In this document: one piece after another, positions 32,090 through 45,539 of the stretch
Layout: the number at the start of each line of letters is the position of its first letter
Position numbering within the stretch: position 1 is the stretch's first letter
Assembly (NCBI GenBank): GCA_029204225.1
Contig: CM055094.1
Location: 68,549,036-68,613,035 of the forward strand
Direction: 5' to 3'
Length of the DNA: 64,000 bases
Origin: Diphasiastrum complanatum
Taxonomy: Eukaryota > Streptophyta > Lycopodiopsida > Lycopodiales > Lycopodiaceae
The notes under the pieces: generated by a model
The model's input: only the letters and a program-made list of their open reading frames with translations
Databases searched by the model: none
Told to the model about the DNA's origin: nothing
Position numbers and translations under genes: made by a program

Positions 32090-35000
32090 GTAGTATAAGT
32101 AGTAGAGTAGGTGAGGAGAGCTGACAATGGAGTGTCGTTTATCTTACTCGACGTGGGAAATAAGCGTCAGCAGCAGCTTGCCCGTCAGATTGAAAGGCCA
32201 AATTATTGCATGCAATGGGACATCATGGTGGATGTTTTGTTTCCCCTTGTCCTTGTGTTAATGTGCTCTTCATCAACAACAACAAAAAAGGGGATCTTTT
32301 TGGCTCCACATCACCAAGGGAGACAGATCCATCTAGTGCTCACCTCCACCATACCCTCCCCTTTCCGTGTTGTCCAACTCCTCCAGACCCCAAGGCGTGC
32401 TCCACAACGTGCTCAATATATATTGGTAAACGTTTGGAATCCCTAATTTGCAAAAACAACATGCTTTTGTTACCCTACCACGTCTTCAACGAAAGAGCCG
32501 GGTAGATGGCATTATGCTTAATAAGGAGTGATTGGGGAGGCCATTATGAAACATGGTAGTATTTGAAAAATGGAATCATTCTCTAAATAACAAAATCATC
32601 ATACATTTTCTCATTTGTCATGGTATGATTAGTTTGTGCACATTCTGCTTTTTGAGTAGTCTGAAAAATGGGCTGAAAAGGCCACATGCACTCATTGCTA
32701 CCCAATGATAAAACGTGTGGATATGTCTAGACATTAGAGCATGGCTTTCAACATGCAAAGTTATCATCTAGAAGCCCTCAATCTCCTTTCGTCATTGGAG
32801 CTATAGCATGCCAATGTTTGTGTTTGGCGCTAAAGGCATTAACTTTGTTTTTAGTACTTAATTTTACGTCATGGTACATACTATGAGGCCTCTTCATCAC
32901 ATGCAAACAAGCACAATACATTTTCTTTATGATGACCTACAAAATCATTGATACGATTACTTGAAAACATGTTTCACCAAGAACTCACAATAACATAGGG
33001 ACACAAACATGAACATATATAATAGATGGAAACGATGAAAAGTGAATAGACACGTGAATATACAATGGACAAAGACAATCCCTTAAATCCAAATCAACAT
33101 AAGTGCATCTTTCACACTCTATCACATTGAACTTCTCACATTAGTCATGATATATTAATTCCAAACCAAATAAAGCAACTTGCTATTTATAGTTGTATCA
33201 TTTTTATTTATGATTGTCAGAAGAAATGATTTGTTACATACATAATGTGACATTGGAAAAATCATACCCTCAATTTTTTGTCCAAGTGATCAAATTTTGT
33301 AAATGAAATTTTGCAATAAAGATTTAGCATACAATGATGGTGTCTTGTCTCTTGCAAACAACAATAACATTCCTATAATCATAATTCCATCTTTTTTGAC
33401 CAAAATTCACAAGTAACGTGAACTAAAATCCAATAAACTTTAGTTGGTATTTGAAAAGATGAAAAAAGGCTTGCCAAGAGTTAGAAACACACATAATCCA
33501 AGCAATGAAAATAACATAGAGTTTAAAAATTAAACCTAGTTCAAACATGGACCTAAGTTGGTGCAATTACAAATGCGATGAGATCACCAACTAGCTGATG
33601 AAAGTACCTTTAAAATGAAAATATATATATATATACTTTTTATCTTGAACTAAATTTGCATTCTCAACATGACACTATTTACTACTTGTAGAATGTTTTT
33701 TCTTTATTCTTGTTGCTTGTTGTATGTGTGTCTCATTGCCATTCTTGCACGACACTCTTCAGTTCCAAAGGGGGTTCGCCAAGCAAATGTCATCATCTTA
33801 TAGAAGTATCTAAATTCTCAAGTAGCTTTGGCATTTTCACAAACTACCTCAACCAACTTGAGCACATAGTTTGTCCTCTTCAAGGAAAGGCCAAAAATCT
33901 CACTGAAAAAGTATGAAGAAAATTAGGTGGCTATCACACAACCCTTGATGCTTTATCAAGATCGCATAGACAAACTTATCTCTACGTTCCCTTCCTATTT
34001 TGGATAATAAAGGCTACTTTTTTATTGACATGTCAAACAAGGCTTTTATTGTCATGTCTAATTTAGGAGTTATGCATGCTCTCAAAACTACTAAGGACCA
34101 AACCTTAACCACCTATCATTCAAAAAAGTAAGAATATGAACTCTTAGGCATTCCCTATTGATATTAGAAACTTCCCATGAAACTAAAGTTGTAGAAGGAA
34201 AATTATTGACACTATAACATCCTTCAAGGCAAGCTTGCTTTTCAGCCACATTAAGAGTTTGACTATGAATTTTAAAATTAAAATATTAGGGGTGTTGGCC
34301 CACTACATGCTCTATACCACAAAAAAAAAAAAAAAAAAGGTGAAATGTGCAATAATGGTTTTTGCTAGTTGATATTCTAGGTCAAACACAACATACTAGC
34401 AAGAAAACTGGTCAAAAAATATAAAAGAACGTCTTTTCTCACCATGATGGGTCTAGTTTTGTAACCTCCAACTATAACCAAAAGTTTTGAGACATTTAAT
34501 GGCAAAATGCTAGCAAGAAATCTCAACTAGAAAGCATAGCATCTTACATGAGAAATATGCTATGGAACAAATGGGCCCTTAGAATATTTGATTCCTTAAA
34601 CTCTAAGTATGTGCTGGAGTAAGGAAATCTAGAGTTCAACCAATATATCTAAATTCTTGACTCACCCAATTGATCAAGAATTACTCATTATCTTAAGAAT
34701 CCTCACATTTCCTTAAAAGCTTTTAATGATATGTAAGTATCAATTTATGATCCGTCAATCATAAACATCTAGAATGTTATGATTCGTCAATCATAATCTA
34801 CAGGATTCCAAACCATACTTAATTATTGAAAGATACTGGAGTATATGTACAACGTACAACTCAGGAAAAATATAAGAATCATTCTGAAATCTTTTCCACA
34901 AGGAAAATCACTGGATTCCAAGAATTTTCTTCCAATCCGATTCTTAACCAGATTATGGGTTCCAAATTCTACAATTGTCACATTACCATTCATCTTGATC

Positions 35001-38000
35001 AAGGGAGGAGATTGATTTGCATATGTGTGTGTGGCCAATATTCATTTGGGCCAAATCACATTATGGAAGCCTCACTACTATAAGTATAAGTTGTACATAT
35101 TTTATACTAAGTATTGAAGAGCTTCTTTGCTCTTGAGGTGGCATCCTCTATTTTTCTATCTCTTCCCTCTCTCTCTTCTTGTGAGATTGTGCTAGATTGT
35201 GGATAGTATGATGATACAAGATGCCCACTGATTTCTTAACAAAAGTGTACTAATCTTGCAAGAAGGAATCTACTGATTTTGTGGATAATCAGAGCCCAAT
35301 TATGGCTAGGTCTGTTATGCAAGTTTTGTAGGAAAGAGTTCCCTAAAATTCATGTTGAACTTTCTTTTGAACATTTTGCATACAAGGAGGAACAATAACC
35401 TTGAAGGAGGTCACTAAAAATCCTTCTCTAATCTCAGAAAAATAGAATGGCAAACTACCAAGATCATTATGGCTTTGATACCACTATTAGATACAATATA
35501 ACCATAGAGAGGCAAATATAGTTTGTTCCACCTAGCCATTGCATTCCCTAATTATAGATAATGCCCCTCCTAGCCCAGTGTGAATTTGCATAACATGTGT
35601 GGTAGTCTAACTGCCAATTGGTGGTGAATCCGTGTCAAGAGACACTTGATTGGCTGTTGGATTCCTAACTATAGTGCATATTTCATGTCTGGCTTTCTAG
35701 CCCTCACACCCAACTAACAGGTGTGCATGCATGCCACATGTCACACTATCACATGTGGTTTATTAGGCCTACTGGTCCCCTTAGGTGCAGTTCAATTATG
35801 GGCTCATAACGCCTAGCATTAATAGTAGGTACTTTTTTGTTTAAATGAATCCTTCTTTTCTTTTTCCACAAAGTACCAGTGGCATAGTAAAGTAAGTTTT
35901 CATTAGTATGTCAATAAGTAACAAGTGATATGAAAAAGGACAAAAGTGTGTGTGGATACAACAAAGGTATTTGGGGATATCTTTGTGATGTACCTACATG
36001 ATGATACAAAACACCTTTCAAGTGGAAAGGAGTCCAGAAATGAAATAGAAGTGCTAATTGAGAATACTCTATATATGATTTGGTGTGTAATGAATTTACT
36101 AAAGGCTAAAAGAGCTTGTATTTAGAAGTCTCCACAAGGAAAGAATTTTTATATTCTTTGTTTATAAAGTTTAGTTGAACAAGATAATTGTCATATTGTT
36201 GCTATGTCCTATTGAAGCAGTGCAATGGAAAAGAGGGTTTGAAAGCATTGCAAGAGAGATTAAAAAAATTGTACTTTCTTTTGGGTGTCGACATTGAGAT
36301 ATGTGATCTTTTAAGAGTTTTGGATATGGAAAATAATCTATTAGAATCAATAAAAAGGTTACAAGAGAGAAATATTTTGGTTGGGTGCTAATGATAATTA
36401 TTAGAATTCTTGCAAGGAACAAGAATTGACTTAGAAGCAAGAAGAAGACTCCTAGATATAGGCAAATAAACAATGAGGAGGGATAATCATGGAGTGCTAA
36501 TGAACATTCATTTTAAAAAGTGAATCAAGGATTGTGTGAATAGAGTTTGGAAAAGTTGGACTTTGGAAAGAAAGAGAACTTCTTCAAGAAGAGAAGGAAT
36601 GGCCCCAAGATCAAGAAGACTACCAACAAGTTTAAATAGACATGACAACTACTAAGATGGACTACGTGGATGCTAGTAGGTTTTCTTTCGAAAAGCAACC
36701 CTTGTGCATGTGTTAATTTACTACAATAGGCTACAAGTCGTTTCTTATTAATCGCGTGGGCCATCATGCTATTGTGGTTATGAACTTTTCAACATGCCAT
36801 TGGGAGTGTTGAGACATGCACAATTAGCTTTTTATTTTTCATGTGCACTTACAAATAGATAATTCATTCTTAAATCTTGAAATCAAGTCTTTATGACTAA
36901 AACGTATACTCGTCACTCCCTCCCTCCCCCCCCCCCCCCCCCCACCCCCCCCTGACCCCGAAAAAAAGGGAGTTGGATAAAAGCAACTTTTACACCCACT
37001 GAGTGTAGGCTTTAGTTGAGGATGATCCATAAGTGGACACCTTGGATCCATGACTATGCCTTAATGGAGTGAGGCTATTGCAATTAAGTGGTTATAATCA
37101 AATGAAATTTTTACTCAAGTGGGTCACTATAATGTTGAGAATTAGGTGGTCAAACAAGAAAAAAGGTTAAACTCAATGATAATCAACATAGTACACAAGA
37201 GTTCAAGAGCTTGGTTTTTGAATTTACCCAACCAAGTTTGAGTCCCCATATGCGTATATGAAGATATATTGTGCCCTTTTAGTTCTTTGTTCCTATCGGA
37301 TGAAGCTTGAACCCCACATTTCAAAGCTATTAATGTTGGTTAAAAAGTTGAAGGCTACTCTTTGAGGTCGTGTTGCTACTTGAGAAAAAGTTGAAGGCTA
37401 ACCTTTGGGGCCTTGTTGGCTTGAAAGAAAGGTGTGCACTTTCATTTGAGGTAATGTTGATGGTTGATGTTCGAGGAAGTTTAGCTTGTATTTTGAGACT
37501 AATATATTAGGCCTTGGGCCCCTATCTATAAATTGTTGTAAATGTTGTCCAAGGATCACCAAATATTGTGTTGTTAGAATTCACTAGATTGATTTTGTAT
37601 TTGACTTGTTCCATCAAGTTAAAACCAAATAAAATAAGGAAGACGTCAGAGCATATAAAAATTCACGTAATGTATCTAACAAACAAAAAGTCTTAAAAAA
37701 TGTTTCTCTTGTTAGTCAAGTCAGATAAGATTGTTATCAATGGCAATGGAGACTCAAGTTTGAATTGGATCTACGTGTGGAAAAAGAGACACATAGAAGC
37801 TTATAATCCCAAAAAAATGAATGTCTATTGCTTGATTTTCTCATTGTTACTTAGGTTTTGACTTCAGCCTATCAGTATACCTAGATGGTGTTCTGGCATT
37901 GGCCCTTGTTAGTATTACTTCTAGTCATCATTCATGGCCTCCTTGCATGGAGTGCGTTACAATGTATTGATATAGAACAGCTTGGAAACCAACTACCTCA

Positions 38001-39260
38001 TCACGTCTAGCTAAGTCATGACCTCACCCAAATTCTCATAAGATGTAATAGATTCTACTTTTTTATTTTTAAAAGATCCATAGAACAAGTTTGTGACATC
38101 ACATAACATTCTTGTTGGTAACCTATTGAAGGAAACGTACTTAATCCAAAAGCTAAATAACCAACCTATGACCATAAAGGTGGTCCCAAGTTTTTTGAAT
38201 TTAAATGAAAGTCATTTTCTTTCACGCAAAAGCATAATAGCTTGCAAGGTGACTTAAGGCTCATATACTCTATTTTATGCTTGACCACATTGTATTGAAA
38301 ACAATATGTTCTACATATGTTATGCATAAATATAAAGTATCTTGCACACCATTTCGAAAAAAACAAAAAAAACAAAAAAAAAAATAAAGTACCCTAAGTT
38401 TGACTAGATTACAAGTCTAGTTTTAAATGCAAGGTCATGACATGTTTACGGATGCTTAAGCTTCCATGTAGCATTGGAGAATTGAGAAAGAAAGTGCAAA
38501 TTGATATTTGATAATGCTAAGAAGGAAAGCTAGCATTAAGTGCAAGGATTTTTAAACTGCTTTTATTAAGGAAACATGATTAAGGAAAAATGGTACAAGT
38601 CACTAAAACAAAAGCAAAATCATAGTACCATTGGCAACAAAAAGATGATGGGATAAAGAGAGGAATGGAAAAGTCAAAGGAGAAATGTGACAATGACAAG
38701 CATTTGTGTCTAGGGCAAAGGAGAGAGGCTCTATGGCAATAACAAGCAATAATAAAGACGTAGGAATGAGGCAAATAGACTACCACTAAAGAAGATTGTG
38801 AAATAGGAATAATTGTAGAGAGCTTTAACAAGAGTGCAAAAATAAAGTAAGTGGCCCATCCATTTATAATAAAGAAAGATGCCATCCTAGGTCATTTGTG
38901 TGAAAGTTGGTTAAAATTAGACTAGTTATTCTCCTTGCTAGATGCCATCATGGGTTTGGATTTATGTCCACCACCACTTTGTACATATTTTATGTCGATT
39001 TTGAAAAAGTCAAGAGGCCTCCACCTCGAGTTCTAGTGCGATGGTGACATGTGTTACAAAATGTAAGGATTGGTATTTTGCTTGTATGCAACCAAATCCA
39101 CATATCAATGTCAAATTTGGCCCAATTAAATTAAGAGGTGAAAAATGTTTGGCCCAATCATGTTCAGAGATGCAAATCACTTGGCCAGTTAGATTGTGAG
39201 GTTCAAGCTATTTGGTAATCATTATGAGAGGTGGAATCCATTAGGTCCAATCAATTTTGA
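32090..39260. other. Gene-free AT-rich spacer
   Basis: About 7 kb upstream of the subtilase gene without any frame I can assign. Short frames on both strands (for example 36188-36391 plus) lack family motifs. Visible landmarks are an AT tract near 33629, an A-run near 34321, a broken poly-C tract at 36926-36952 and a possible minus-strand copia primer site at 35471-35483. The region is probably old, eroded retrotransposon sequence. Confidence 0.5.
35471..35483 (-). other. Possible copia primer-binding site
   Basis: TGGTATCAAAGCC on the minus strand matches the initiator-tRNA-Met primer class, but the adjacent sequence does not end in CA and no coding remnant follows, so this is weak. Confidence 0.3.
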
Positions 39261-39267
39261 GCATTCC

Positions 39268-40004
39268 TCATGCTAGATCTTGACCCACTACTACATGGAA
39301 ATATACTCTCCTTGTACATACAATTTTTTTGCATGCAGCTCCTTTGCCTTTGGATTTGCCTTTGCTATTGGTGAAAAGAGCCTTTTCATCTCCATCATTG
39401 ACGGAGATCTTCTCCATCCTTGACTTGGTGTGAGTTCTCCTACTCTCCTCGGCCATGAGAACTCCTTGGAGATCTTCAAGTGAGGGCAACTTGCCCATAA
39501 TTGCATAGCCTTGCACCAAGTTAGCAAAATCCACACTTAGTCCATTCAAGATTAGTTGAACAAGTTCACATTCCTTAATGGAATCTCCTATGTAAGCAAG
39601 CTCCTTTTTTAAGTCCTTAACTCTCAACACATATGAATGACCAGTCTCTCGTTTAGCTTGGAAACATTGAAGGATTTGATTCTTCAAGGATAGCAAGCTT
39701 GAAGTGTTCTTGGATTCATATATCTTTTGGAGAGTTTCCCATGCTTCTTGAGCCGAGGTGCAAGCACCTACCTCCTTAAGAAGCTCATTAGCTACATTCA
39801 TTTTTATACAATGGAGGGCAACCTTTCACCTCTTCTTGTACTTTGTAGCTTCTTGAGGGTGAATAGGCTCATCCTCTTCACCACTCACTATATCCATTAG
39901 ATCTTGTAAAATAAGATTTGATTCCATTCTTAGCTTCCAAATTGAATAATTAAAAGCATTCAATCTATCATTTGGATCCAAAAGATATGCATTCATGGAA
40001 GCCA
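39268..40004 (-). pseudogene. Ty1/copia gag (UBN2-type)
   Basis: Minus strand from ATG at 40004: MASMNAYLLDPNDRLNAFNY, SIWKLRMESNLILQ, then one in-frame TGA in KKR*KVALH at about 39835. Beyond it the frame is open for 177 residues with the typical Gag body (AWETLQKIYESKNTSSL; KELAYIGDSIKECELVQLIL; LPSLEDLQGVLMAEE) and a Lys/Gly-rich tail. No zinc knuckle or pol follows before 39268. The primer-binding site lies about 620 bases upstream, so this is the 5' end of a truncated element. Confidence 0.8.
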
Positions 40005-40619
40005 TCTCTCTCTAATCAAGAGCTTGATCACAAAAATGAATGCAAAATAGAATGCTTGAAAAACTAGCTATCCCACTACCTAGGGACTTGAGAAAGATCA
40101 AAACTTGACCTCTCAAATCTCAAGCCAAATCAAATCTATTAATGACAACAAGAATGGAAAGTAGCTGGAATTCGCATGAAAATTGGATCTAGAATTGCCT
40201 CCTCCTTGATCTTGACTTCACAAGGATATCGAATTCACCTAACCTGAACCAAAAGGAATCAAATGCACATAAATGCCTCTTCAAATCATCTCTACAAGAT
40301 CAAATCATAATGCAATAATCAATCCAAACTATTTCATAAAACAAGCAAAATTAAACACAATCTTGACTCCACAAATCGAGTAGCATCAACATGAAGAAAG
40401 CACAAAATACTTGCTATTTTGATCCAATTGATAAGAGATGACCACAAATCGGATTTTGAAGCTAAAAAGCCTGTAAATAAAAACCATTAGATCTCTCCTC
40501 ACTTAAATTGATGAAATATTGAAGGTACTAATCATAGATTATGTCTAGATAGCAATCAATGCTTGAATTGCATCAAAATCTATGATTCTAGCATGAATGA
40601 AAGCTCATTCCTTGGCATG

Positions 40620-40631
40620 GCTCTAATACCA
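40620..40631 (-). other. Copia primer-binding site
   Basis: TGGTATTAGAGC on the minus strand, directly after a CA that ends the adjoining LTR at 40632. Confidence 0.65.
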
Positions 40632-41050
40632 TGTCAAAGATGCAACAAAATAATCCCATTTTGTCCTAGAAATGATGGAGAAAGCACAAATTTAAGATCT
40701 AATCGAGATCTAGAAGCTAGATTACTAATCAATACATTGATTTATAGCCTTGGCTTGAACTCGATGAATTAGCTCCAAAATCATGCCAAACTCTTCACAC
40801 GTGTGAGTGTACGGCCTGTTGCTACCTGTGTACTATACATGCACCTCCAAACTCATCCAATGATCACAAAAAAATCATATGCCAATAGCTTCATATCCAT
40901 ATCATCTAATAGTCCAAGTTTGGCCCTATCACCTACTAACATGTGTATAAGGACTAAAAAAGTTTAGGTACCCCAAGACTCAACATAGATAACTTTTATA
41001 AACTCTTACACTTCAACCACATGTTATAGTCTATAAATGCTTGTGTATGG
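40632..41050 (-). repeat. Copia 5' LTR fragment (outer edge unresolved)
   Basis: The inner end is fixed by the terminal CA next to the primer site; the outer end could not be placed. It contains CACACGTGTG near 40799, followed by a GTACGGCC string like that in the LTR at 681-1240. Confidence 0.45.
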
Positions 41051-41379
41051 TTATCAATTTAGATCTCCGATTGTTAGGGAGACAATGGATGATTGTTATT
41101 TTTTGCATGAGATGCTAGAAAAAAGAGCATTTAACTAAAGATAGTATTTGGGGAACTTAGAGTTGAGTTAAAATCATTTTTTATCTTGGTGGATCTCTTA
41201 GAGATTCTAGTTGGATGAACACAAAATTGATAGTAGACTTTTAGAGCAAATTTTGCTTATGTGCAATAGGGTGTATTCCAGTCAAAATGGAATGAACTGG
41301 TCGAGCACATAATCGATATTGGGAAAAAAAAATTTAAAAATGCAAAAAAACAAAAAATGGTCAACTTTTATACCCTTCC

Positions 41380-41560
41380 ATTTGAACGTGCGACATTCGT
41401 GACACGTGGCATGATCCTATTGGATCATACAGTCCACACGTGCCACTCAAATAGTCAATGACACATGGCACATTTTGATTGGTTGCCACCGTCCACACGT
41501 GTGAGTCAATGACACATGTCAACATCTCATTGGTTGAATTTTCTTCACACATAAAACCCA
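41380..41560. repeat. Imperfect tandem repeats of about 60 bp
   Basis: Two to three diverged copies sharing GACACATGGCA-like, GATTGG and GTCCACACGTG strings. No coding content. Confidence 0.4.
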
Positions 41561-42140
41561 ACTCCGAGGTCATTTTTTCCATTTTTTGAATGATTTCGTG
41601 TGATATCGCTTCTATGCACGCCCTCTAATATACCTCATCAATCCCCTCCTCTTAGTGTCGTGCACAGAATATATTATCATACATATCAATTATGTGCGCG
41701 TTTAGTACTGCCACTTTTCTTCCTCAACCATTGGCCATGCGCAGAACTGATATTCGATCCCACATATTGGTTCTGTGCACGATATTTCCTTTCTACTCCC
41801 ACCTCCATAGAAAGACTCGCACATGTCCAATACGCAATGTGTCAAGCAAATACGGATAGATTTCTTCCAAAGGCTTTCCAAACCAACACTTGTGCCATCT
41901 CTATGACCCCCAAATAGACAGAGGGGGGCCATGAGGAACTAGTGGATTTCTAAGATAAAAAAGTATCAGTAGTTTCTCATTCCCAAGGCGGCCTTCATTC
42001 GTGCAATCCACCAAATCACCAAAGAGAACCTAGGTCTCTTTGTCAGGTTCACCATGGTGCCTCCAAGAGGCAGCTAAAGATTAGCAAGCCCTATTTTTTT
42101 AAGATTCATTTTTACTTGCCCTACACTCCAAGAGGGTCAC
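41561..42140. other. Spacer with no recognisable gene
   Basis: Between the short tandem repeats and the Ulp1-like remnant. Open frames on both strands are short and without motifs. Confidence 0.4.
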
Positions 42141-42144
42141 CATC

Positions 42145-43495
42145 ATGCCCAAAGATTTCCAGTTCCTCTACAGAATGAGAGATAGATACTCATGTCTGCA
42201 TCGAGGGGAGCCTTCTACAACGAAGGACCCCTCCCTAAACAGAACTGATGTGCCTACCAAGAGGCCAAGGAAGCAGAGGGCTCCTAAGAGGAGCATTAAG
42301 ACACATGGGAAAGCACCTAAGAAGGTAAGATGAATGGTGCTTTCCTTTCGTTCTCCATCATATATAGACGCCGATGTAGATACTATCGCTATAGATAATA
42401 TTGTCAATATAGCTACAAAAATGTTAGATGACAATGTATATGCAAAGGCTGATTTGTCACTTAGCAAATCATTTTTGGATTCTGATCAGTATCTTAAATT
42501 TCATAAAGATATTTTAGATGCCATTGATGCAGTTGGCATGCTTTTTGAGTTTAGAATTAATGAAATAAACTACGGTCTTAAATATGGGAGTTTCTTTTTG
42601 TGAGGAGCTAAAGAACCAGACAACGTGTATAATTGATTCTATTGATCTTAGCTCTTTCTATTTTGTTTTACTGAACTATAAAGATGAAGACCTGTGTGAC
42701 ACTCTCTTTCGTGATTGCTCGCCAATTGAAAAATACGTGATGGTTCCTTACCATGAAAAGTAAACTTGCACTTTTTATCATTTCTAATAACTTCTCTTCT
42801 TTGTACACTTCTGATTTGATTATCTTTCAACATTGTAGTGAGCACTGACGTTTAATTATTATTGATATCAAAAAAATTGTAGATAATGTTTTAAACATGT
42901 TTTGTATTAAGATGAACTATGCCATCAATACCCACGAGAAAGTTGATGGCATGCTGCCAACGATAATGAGGCATTTTCCTAGAGAGAATCTTACTCTGGA
43001 TGAAATCAATATTGAGGTAAATGTTTAGAATTTTACACATCATCTACAGTGCTCTGAATATATTACTATGTTCTAAGTTTAACTGAATGTGTTGTGTATT
43101 GTTGGAGAGCCCACAACAGAATGAGTCATTCAACTACGGTTGGTTTGCACTTTTCAATGCCAAACAATTTTTTGAGTGATATAATCTTCAAGTGGGTGTT
43201 GATCTTGCAATGATAATTTTTACTCAAATCTCTTTTATTTTTGTGTTCAAAATCCAATATTGTCTGGTATTGAGATGTTTATTTTGTCATGGTTATTACT
43301 ATGATTGATTTTCTAACAGTATTCTCTTGGTGACTACACCAGCTGTGAGGTGAACATATTTTGGCAAAAGTTGATTTTGAGCATCCTGGAGAGGTCTATA
43401 TCGTATATTGTGCTCCCTCTAGGGCCATCTCAACCAGACGATGTACAGATTCAAAATAAGGATGGGGAATTTGTAAATACCCAAGCTGAATAGAT
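42145..43495 (+). pseudogene. Decayed Ulp1/SENP-type cysteine protease (C48)
   Basis: A degenerate gene with probable introns. A basic N-terminal segment (KRPRKQRAPKR, to 42330) and an unassigned segment (42334-42600) precede the protease part: LSSFYFVLLNY and KYVMVPYHE end near a donor-like GTAAAC at about 42760. After an acceptor at about 42838 come EH, a TGA in place of the usual Trp, and RLIIIDIKKIVDNV. At 43110-43175 is QQNESFNYGWFALFNAKQFF, where the family has a D/N-C-G active-site motif; the Cys is replaced by Tyr. A final block (YSLGDYTSCEVNIFWQKLIL) follows at about 43320. His and Asp positions are recognisable, but the lost Cys and Trp-to-stop change make it inactive. Ulp1 domains occur in SUMO proteases and in several plant DNA transposons; which applies here is unclear. 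Confidence 0.5.
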
Positions 43496-43908
43496 AGTTT
43501 GGTTATGATAGATATACATAGTTTCAAACTAATAGGTTGTACTAAATCCCCAAATTTAGTACAATTGAATGAAGATATCGATTTGTACAATTGATTGTAT
43601 AAATTGTCATTGTTCTTCTACAATGTTGATATCTGTAGGAAGTTCCTTGTAGAGTGTTGTGTTCTCTTATCTTCTTCGTACCTCTATGAAAAGCAAAATG
43701 TTAGTTCTCTGAATAGAGTTATATGTATAATGACTAACAATGAGCTGAAAATGACAAGAAAATATTACCAGCTTTCCAATTATGATGAATCTGAAGTAGT
43801 CTTGTAGAATTTCATTGTGCATTAGGACCAGGTGGTATAACTTAAGCTCCAATGATCCTCCACCTCAATCATAGTTAGCATATCTTCATTTTTGAAAATG
43901 TGGACTTC

Positions 43909-44954
43909 TTAGCGATTTGTGTGACCATCCATTTGAAGGTCTTGATCTAGCGGCATCCAGATCTCACTTTTTTGTTTCCATCTCTGGTAACTAAATGCAA
44001 GACTAAGCATTTGTCTCTCAATATGATAACGGAATGTCATATAAGATTTTTTAATTTTACATTCAATATCTCCTACTATCTTACAATCCCAACCTATATT
44101 CATCCAATCTGAAAGAGTATCCTCTGGTACTTCCTTAACAAACAAAGTAGGTGTTCTACGAACATTTGCACTTGAAAAGAAATCAACAAATACATATAAG
44201 GACAGAAACCAACTTAATATAATGAATTTTGATCCAGTGCTTGCTTTCATTGAGTTTTTCAAATCTAGTAGTAATTTGCATCTGAAAGATTCTGACACAA
44301 GAGCAAGCCATTCATCACTTTCAAAAGGTTGCAATGGAATCTCTTCAAGCTTTCTGAAACCTCCATGCATATTCGGAATGTACTTGGACTCATAGAAGAA
44401 TATACCACTATCTGCAAGCTCTTTAGGAGTTCTTCCTCTATATTGTGATGTTCCAGCATCTGAATGAATCACATCCAATATACCTGCAAGGGATTGTGTT
44501 GGCTCCCATTCACTTATGCTTGATGGATATAAATCTGCAAGAATGCAATACTTGTATGATAAATGATATGATCTCTATAAGTTTTCAAGTCATAAATGAA
44601 ATCATATAGATGCAAGCAATTTTTCAGCTTACAATTATATTATTGGCAATCATGAATATTAAAATCTTGTAAATATACTTCTGAATGCATATGGACATGA
44701 TGAACCAAGACTTTTGAACTTGATTGCCCTCCTGGAGAAGACCTAAACTCAAGGATCTTCGCTTTCCAATCAGATTTGAATGTCATCTTTCCCTTCTTTG
44801 GTCGAAACATGTCTTTTGAAGATGGATGCAACAAAACCCATGAGTTTTTTATGTACCTTGTTGGTTTCCAGATGTCAGCTTCATCCTTCTCATTGTGAAG
44901 AATCACCGATTCAATTTTGGTTCTTGGTCTCCTAGCCATAGTGATTGTTGCCAC
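43909..44954 (-). CDS. Unrecognised two-part ORF, possibly spliced
   Basis: Two open segments on the minus strand, probably exons. Part 1 (44954-44640, 104 codons) starts MATITMARRPRTKIESVIL and contains DIWKPTRYIKNSWVLLHPSS and VLVHHVHMHSEVYLQDF. Part 2 follows an acceptor (CTTGCAG at about 44540) and runs to 43909: SISEWEPTQSLAGILDVIHS, YRGRTPKELADSGIFFYESK, a hydrophobic stretch FIILSWFLSLYVFVDFFSSA, then NIGWDCKIVGDIECKIKKSY. I could not find a donor in part 1 that joins the frames, so the model is incomplete. The hydrophobic stretch could be a membrane helix or unspliced intron. No family is recognised. The neighbouring Ulp1-like pseudogene is convergent, so both may belong to one decayed transposon. 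Confidence 0.35.
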
Positions 44955-45539
44955 AAGTGAAGCGCCAAATTCTCAAATCTATGACATTGAATCTAGATTC
45001 AAAGTTCCATCTGATTATCAAATGTAACCAGGGGATTGGATCACAGTAAACATATGGTAGCTATGCTCACTATCGAACGGTGACATGTACCAATGTAGTT
45101 TTAGGTTTACCAATATATTAACTAGTATGGTTAGATATTTTAACTCGAGACACTGTCATTGGGAAGATTGACACGTTCAGGGCAGACATTGTCTACCAAT
45201 AGAATGCTTCCATGTTGCCCACGGCAGCAATTTGAAAATTTTTAAAAGTTTATTTTTATTACTTAATTAAAATCAGCTATGTTACGTAGATTTCAAATAT
45301 ATGCATTATGATTGGGCCACATGTTGGACAAATTAAGAAAAAAAATAATAACCATTTTCACAAAGGGTCGTTCTACAGTTTAGAACTCCTTTAATGCACG
45401 AAGATCGGCATGAGGATGAGGAAGTATATTTTGCATTCATTGCTACGATATTAGAAACAAAAGATCCATCTACTTTCAAAGGGAAAAAAGAGATATGGAT
45501 GAAGAGTACAATTTTATTGTACAAAACAAGACTTGGAGG

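Noticed and set aside
31848-32505. Plus-strand open frames over the subtilase start region
   Set aside because: They are antisense to exon 1 and its CT-rich leader, with Ser-Leu repeats from the microsatellite and no recognisable domain.
36188-36391. 67-codon plus-strand frame with a possible coiled coil (LKALQERLKKLYFLL)
   Set aside because: Too short, no neighbours in frame, and the surrounding sequence is non-coding spacer.
44300-44420. Resemblance of GRTPKELADSGIFFYESK to a BIR (IAP repeat) start
   Set aside because: The zinc-binding CxxC...H...C residues of a BIR domain do not follow, so the similarity is not enough to name it.
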